Below the pieces are notes generated by a model. That model worked only from the letters and a program-made list of their open reading frames with translations. It was not told the origin of the DNA and did not search any database. Positions 61,211-64,000 of a stretch of 64,000 nucleotides of DNA are shown here, one piece after another; position 1 is the first letter of the stretch, and the number at the start of each line of letters is the position of its first letter. A program made the translations under genes and the position numbers. Source of the DNA: DAOUVR01 sp034430535 (GTDB taxonomy: Bacteria > Chloroflexota > Dehalococcoidia > E44-bin15); NCBI GenBank assembly GCA_964443325.1, contig CAYUCL010000006.1, positions 1-64,000 of the forward strand, written 5' to 3'.

Positions 61211-61984
61211 ATGTTGAGCGTGGAGAAGAGCGTGCTTTTATTCAAAGTCAAGGAAATACATTTCTCAGAGCATCCGTATGATGTCGAGGGATGCCATGTT
61301 GTAAGCTTTCCCTTATGCAGGGACAAGGTAGAAGCCGATGGTTTTACCAGAGTTGAGTCGCTGACTTCGGTTATCGACTTGACCCAGGATTTGGATGAAA
61401 TATGGCGCAAATTGGACAAGAAATCTTCTCGATATTCGATAAGGCGGGCACAACAAGATGGAATCAATTTGAGGATAAATAGGGATTACGACGAATTCTA
61501 TCAGATGAACAAGAACCTGCTGAAGAATAAGGGCTTCAGTACGATATATGTTGTGGGGGTTCCAAAGGCCGATGTAATGGAAAAGTATGGCACCCTGTTT
61601 ACTGCCGAACATAAAGGAGAGACCCTCGGAGGACATCTTTATTTGGAAGATGGGGCCAATATAAAGCTTTGGTACAGCGCTTCAAAGCGGTTAGGCGTGG
61701 ATAGAGATAAGGCGACATTGATAGGCAATGCCAACCGCCTACTCCACTGGGAGGCAATAAAATACGCCAAAGACAAGGGCATAAAGGAGTTCGATTGGGG
61801 AGGGTTGTGCTCACAAGAGGAAGCCGATAAAGACGAGAGGCTGAAGGCGATAAATTCATTTAAGTTGAGTTTCGGCGGCGAAATAGTAACTTATTATTCC
61901 TATCAAAAAGTCTATTCCAAAGCCTATGAGCTAGCACAATTCCTGTATGGTTTGGCAAGTGGCGGAATAAGGCCGGTGAAATAG
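61211..61984 (+). CDS. FemX/FemAB-like aminoacyl or acyl transferase
   Basis: A 257-residue GNAT-fold protein of the FemAB type: WRKLDKKSSRYSIRRAQQDGI (a common FemX signature), EFYQMNKNLLKNKG, GGHLYLEDGANIKLWYSASK, LLHWEAIKYAKDKGIKEFDWGGL and INSFKLSFGGEIVTYY at the end. Homologues add amino acids to lipid II or modify surface glycans. AGGAGG lies 8 bp before ATG 61211. Confidence 0.87.
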   Translation: MLSVEKSVLLFKVKEIHFSEHPYDVEGCHVVSFPLCRDKVEADGFTRVESLTSVIDLTQDLDEIWRKLDKKSSRYSIRRAQQDGINLRINRDYDEFYQMNKNLLKNKGFSTIYVVGVPKADVMEKYGTLFTAEHKGETLGGHLYLEDGANIKLWYSASKRLGVDRDKATLIGNANRLLHWEAIKYAKDKGIKEFDWGGLCSQEEADKDERLKAINSFKLSFGGEIVTYYSYQKVYSKAYELAQFLYGLASGGIRPVK

Positions 61985-62162
61985 AGCAATAGGGAAGCCA
62001 CGCTCATCCTTTGATGTCAAAAATTTGGAGGGGACTGAATACGCTCTCATTGTATCACTGAGGGAAAACAAAAAGGCGCTAAGGAAAGCGTTGCCGGACG
62101 AATGATATGCAGGAAGTGATAACGACCGAGTCTGAGACAACTTCATCTGTTGGGGATCGAAA

Positions 62163-63356
62163 ATGAGAATCTGCCAGATAACCAATGTGTTCCCACCGGT
62201 GGGAGCAGGGGGAGCACAAACGCACAATCATTCGCTGGTCAGATACCTCATCCAAAGAGGCTATGATGTGGATGTAATAGTTGTTAGGTCTCCCCTTCTA
62301 TCAGAAAGGGAAGCTGCTGAGGCAGCAAATAACGTTAATAAAGGAATCAAGGTTCATAACATCTGGTATAACGGATTTCCCTTCTGGGTTTTTCGGGTGA
62401 GAAACAAGATCAAGGAAATTGAAAAGGAAGGGGAAATAGATATCTTTGACATTCATTCGATTTATGACGTTTTCATTTTTCTTTTCCAAAGGAGAACAAT
62501 TCTCTACTCCTTGCATTTTTTTGAGCTCAGTTGCCCTGGTCCGCAGCCGAATCGTACTCCACGGCCTTGCCTGCCTTCCTTTAGAAAATGCTGGCGATGC
62601 TGCGGGGTTAGGAATTATTTTCTGTGGAGATCTGTAAGATGGCTTGCTACAAAAAAGGTAACAAGATTCATGGTCAAATATGAGTATATGAAGAGACTGG
62701 CGGTTGAAAGTGGAATAGCAGAGGACAAAATTGAGGTAGTTCCATTCTGGCTAGATGTGGATAGATTTTGGGAGAGAGCGAACAATACCGGATTCAGAAT
62801 GAACGTGATAGATGAGGGGGATAAGCTGATTGTCCATGTAGGGAGACTATCTCCAGAAAACGGAGTCCTAGAATTGCTAAAGGCTTTTACCATTTTGGGC
62901 AAGAAGATCAGCAATGCCAAGCTGGTGTTGGTGGGGGACGGCATTTTGAAAAAACATATGGATGCTTTTTGCAGCGAGAATCATATCGAGAACAAGGTTG
63001 TTTTTGTTGGAGCCGTACAGCGTGAAGATGTCTTCAAATATTTGTCTATAGCTGATTGTGCCGTTTCTTGCCAGCTTACTCATAACTATAACTGGGCCTT
63101 ACTGGAGTATATGTGCGCACAAAAGCCGATTGTGGCAACGAATGTCGGAGGAACATCGGAGATACTAACGGATGGATATAGCGCCATACTCGCCGAGCCG
63201 ACACCCGAATCACTAAGTTCGAAAATGCAACTAATGCTGGAGAATCCACAGTTGGGCAAGAAATTGGCGCAGAATGCTCTAACAATAGTGAAAGAAAAGC
63301 ACACGCTTGAGAATCTAAAGAAATATGAGGAGCTGGTCCATAGGTTGAAAGAATGA
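62163..63356 (+). CDS. Family 4 glycosyltransferase with Cys-rich insert
   Basis: A 397-residue GT-B enzyme: MRICQITNVFPPVGAGGAQ at the N-terminus, VVPFWLDVDRFW, LIVHVGRLSPENGVLELLKAF, LVGDGILKKHM and SCQLTHNYNWALLEYMCAQKPIVATNVGG. An insert near 120-150 has a cluster of Cys (CPGP, CLPS, CWRCCG) that could bind zinc, also seen in other GT4 proteins with such a loop. The stop overlaps the next start by ATGA. Confidence 0.88.
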   Translation: MRICQITNVFPPVGAGGAQTHNHSLVRYLIQRGYDVDVIVVRSPLLSEREAAEAANNVNKGIKVHNIWYNGFPFWVFRVRNKIKEIEKEGEIDIFDIHSIYDVFIFLFQRRTILYSLHFFELSCPGPQPNRTPRPCLPSFRKCWRCCGVRNYFLWRSVRWLATKKVTRFMVKYEYMKRLAVESGIAEDKIEVVPFWLDVDRFWERANNTGFRMNVIDEGDKLIVHVGRLSPENGVLELLKAFTILGKKISNAKLVLVGDGILKKHMDAFCSENHIENKVVFVGAVQREDVFKYLSIADCAVSCQLTHNYNWALLEYMCAQKPIVATNVGGTSEILTDGYSAILAEPTPESLSSKMQLMLENPQLGKKLAQNALTIVKEKHTLENLKKYEELVHRLKE

Positions 63357-64000
63357 ACGTATGTATGATCGCTTCGGGATATCCGTCTAACGATATGCCA
63401 GTTCGAGATATTTTTATCCACGAACAGGCAAAAGAAATTGTAAGACAAGGGGTGAATGTTCATGTAATTACTCCAGGCGATGATGATAGCCTAAGACAGG
63501 AAACCATTGAAGGAGTGCGTGTTTATCGGGTGATGAATACTAAGTTCAAGCCCGAACGTCTGTTCCCTTTTGTTTTTGCTATGAAAGCTATGAGAAAAGC
63601 GGCACAGCTTGATAGAAAAGAGGAATTTGACGTCATCCATTCGCATTTCGCCGACCATGCTGGCTTTGCCGGTGCAATAATATCTAAGGTCTTGGGGAGG
63701 CCTTTCGTGATAACCGCGCATGGTTATGATGTATTTTATAGCAAAGAGCTAGGCTATGGTATAGGCACAACTTGGCTGGGGCGAGTTTACGTGTTCTTCA
63801 TCCTTAGATGTGCTGATAGGATTTTCCCAGTCAGTAACACTTTAAAGAGGCACTGTATCACCAAGTGGCACATTAAGCCCAAAAAGCTGGAGGTGATCCA
63901 CAATGGCATTTATATTCAACAACTGCCGGAGGAAGACGAACTGAATAGGTTTAGGTCGACCTTGAACATAGATAATAAGAAAGTAATTTTTAGCGTTTCC
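63353..64000 (+). CDS. Family 4 glycosyltransferase, N-terminal part (partial)
   Basis: ATG 63353 shares ATGA with the previous stop and opens a frame of 216 codons that runs off the window. The start MNVCMIASGYPSNDMPVRDIF, then SHFADHAGFAGAIISKVLGRPF, TAHGYDVFY and EVIHNGIYI match the N-terminal half and linker of GT4 enzymes. The catalytic EX7E region is beyond the edge. The glycan cluster therefore continues to the right. Confidence 0.85.
   Translation, partial: MNVCMIASGYPSNDMPVRDIFIHEQAKEIVRQGVNVHVITPGDDDSLRQETIEGVRVYRVMNTKFKPERLFPFVFAMKAMRKAAQLDRKEEFDVIHSHFADHAGFAGAIISKVLGRPFVITAHGYDVFYSKELGYGIGTTWLGRVYVFFILRCADRIFPVSNTLKRHCITKWHIKPKKLEVIHNGIYIQQLPEEDELNRFRSTLNIDNKKVIFSVS

Noticed and set aside
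61985..62106. Stop-terminated frame after the FemX-like gene (DVKNLEGTEYALIVSLREN region)
   Set aside because: It looks codon-like and may be a gene tail, but no start codon or family could be found, and it is only about 40 codons.

Overview
The window looks like a Chloroflexota genome, most likely a Dehalococcoidia-like lineage from sediment or groundwater. This is inference. It rests on the stacked PAS/GAF sensors whose domains end in ITERKRAEE-type linkers, the NarL-type regulators paired with HisKA_3 kinases, and the dense intergenic families of short inverted repeats. No rRNA, complete tRNA or ribosomal protein gene is present to fix the taxonomy. Almost all genes are on the plus strand. 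A 100-N assembly gap lies at 10447-10546 inside a tandem repeat.

Layout. 1-5.6 kb: the tail of a CaiB/BaiF-type CoA-transferase, an MBL-fold hydrolase, a Cys-rich small protein, and a TetR / ABC ATPase / two ABC-2 permease exporter operon behind a consensus sigma70 promoter. 5.9-12.4 kb: an accessory region. It starts with a 3' tRNA-Met fragment (candidate attachment scar). It contains a ~3.1-kb cassette bounded by ~116-bp imperfect inverted repeats (XRE regulator, PD-(D/E)XK-like protein, AAA+ ATPase, RHH-ClpN fusion), then a poorly coding repeat-rich stretch with the gap and a duplicated small membrane protein gene, one copy of which is decayed. 12.4-23.6 kb and 29.5-45.8 kb: a large signalling array. 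It holds HisKA_3 kinase/NarL regulator pairs, a kinase whose H-box His is Gln, two REC/PAS/GAF-GGDEF-HD-GYP proteins (947 and 1764 aa), two PAS-HD-GYP proteins with degenerate metal ligands, a hybrid kinase, a lone receiver and an OmpR regulator. Relics of the same families lie between them (kinase head, kinase tail, regulator HTH tails, KaiB-like fragments). 23.6-28.6 kb: a GlmM-like mutase, a GlmU-like nucleotidyltransferase and GlmS, which together could make UDP-GlcNAc-type sugars. 46-64 kb: a surface glycan cluster of glycosyltransferases, WecB-type epimerase, SDR sugar epimerases, FkbM and class I methyltransferases, AsnB-like amidotransferase, polysaccharide deacetylase and FemX-like transferase. 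It runs off the right edge.

How it fits together. Eight copies of one promoter-like module lie in front of most signalling units and also in front of the first glycan gene. Each has two or three TCAGG-led repeats at 21-22 bp, then a TTGTNN -35 and a TA-rich -10 separated by exactly 17 bp. The last repeat always starts 15 bp before the -35. This suggests one regulator, plausibly one of the NarL paralogues encoded here, controls the phosphorelay/c-di-GMP array and the glycan operon as one regulon.

The most unusual items are this repeated promoter module, the inverted-repeat cassette at 6.6-9.7 kb, the His-less kinase, the AsnB protein without its glutaminase Cys, and the trail of gene relics showing birth and death of two-component genes in place.
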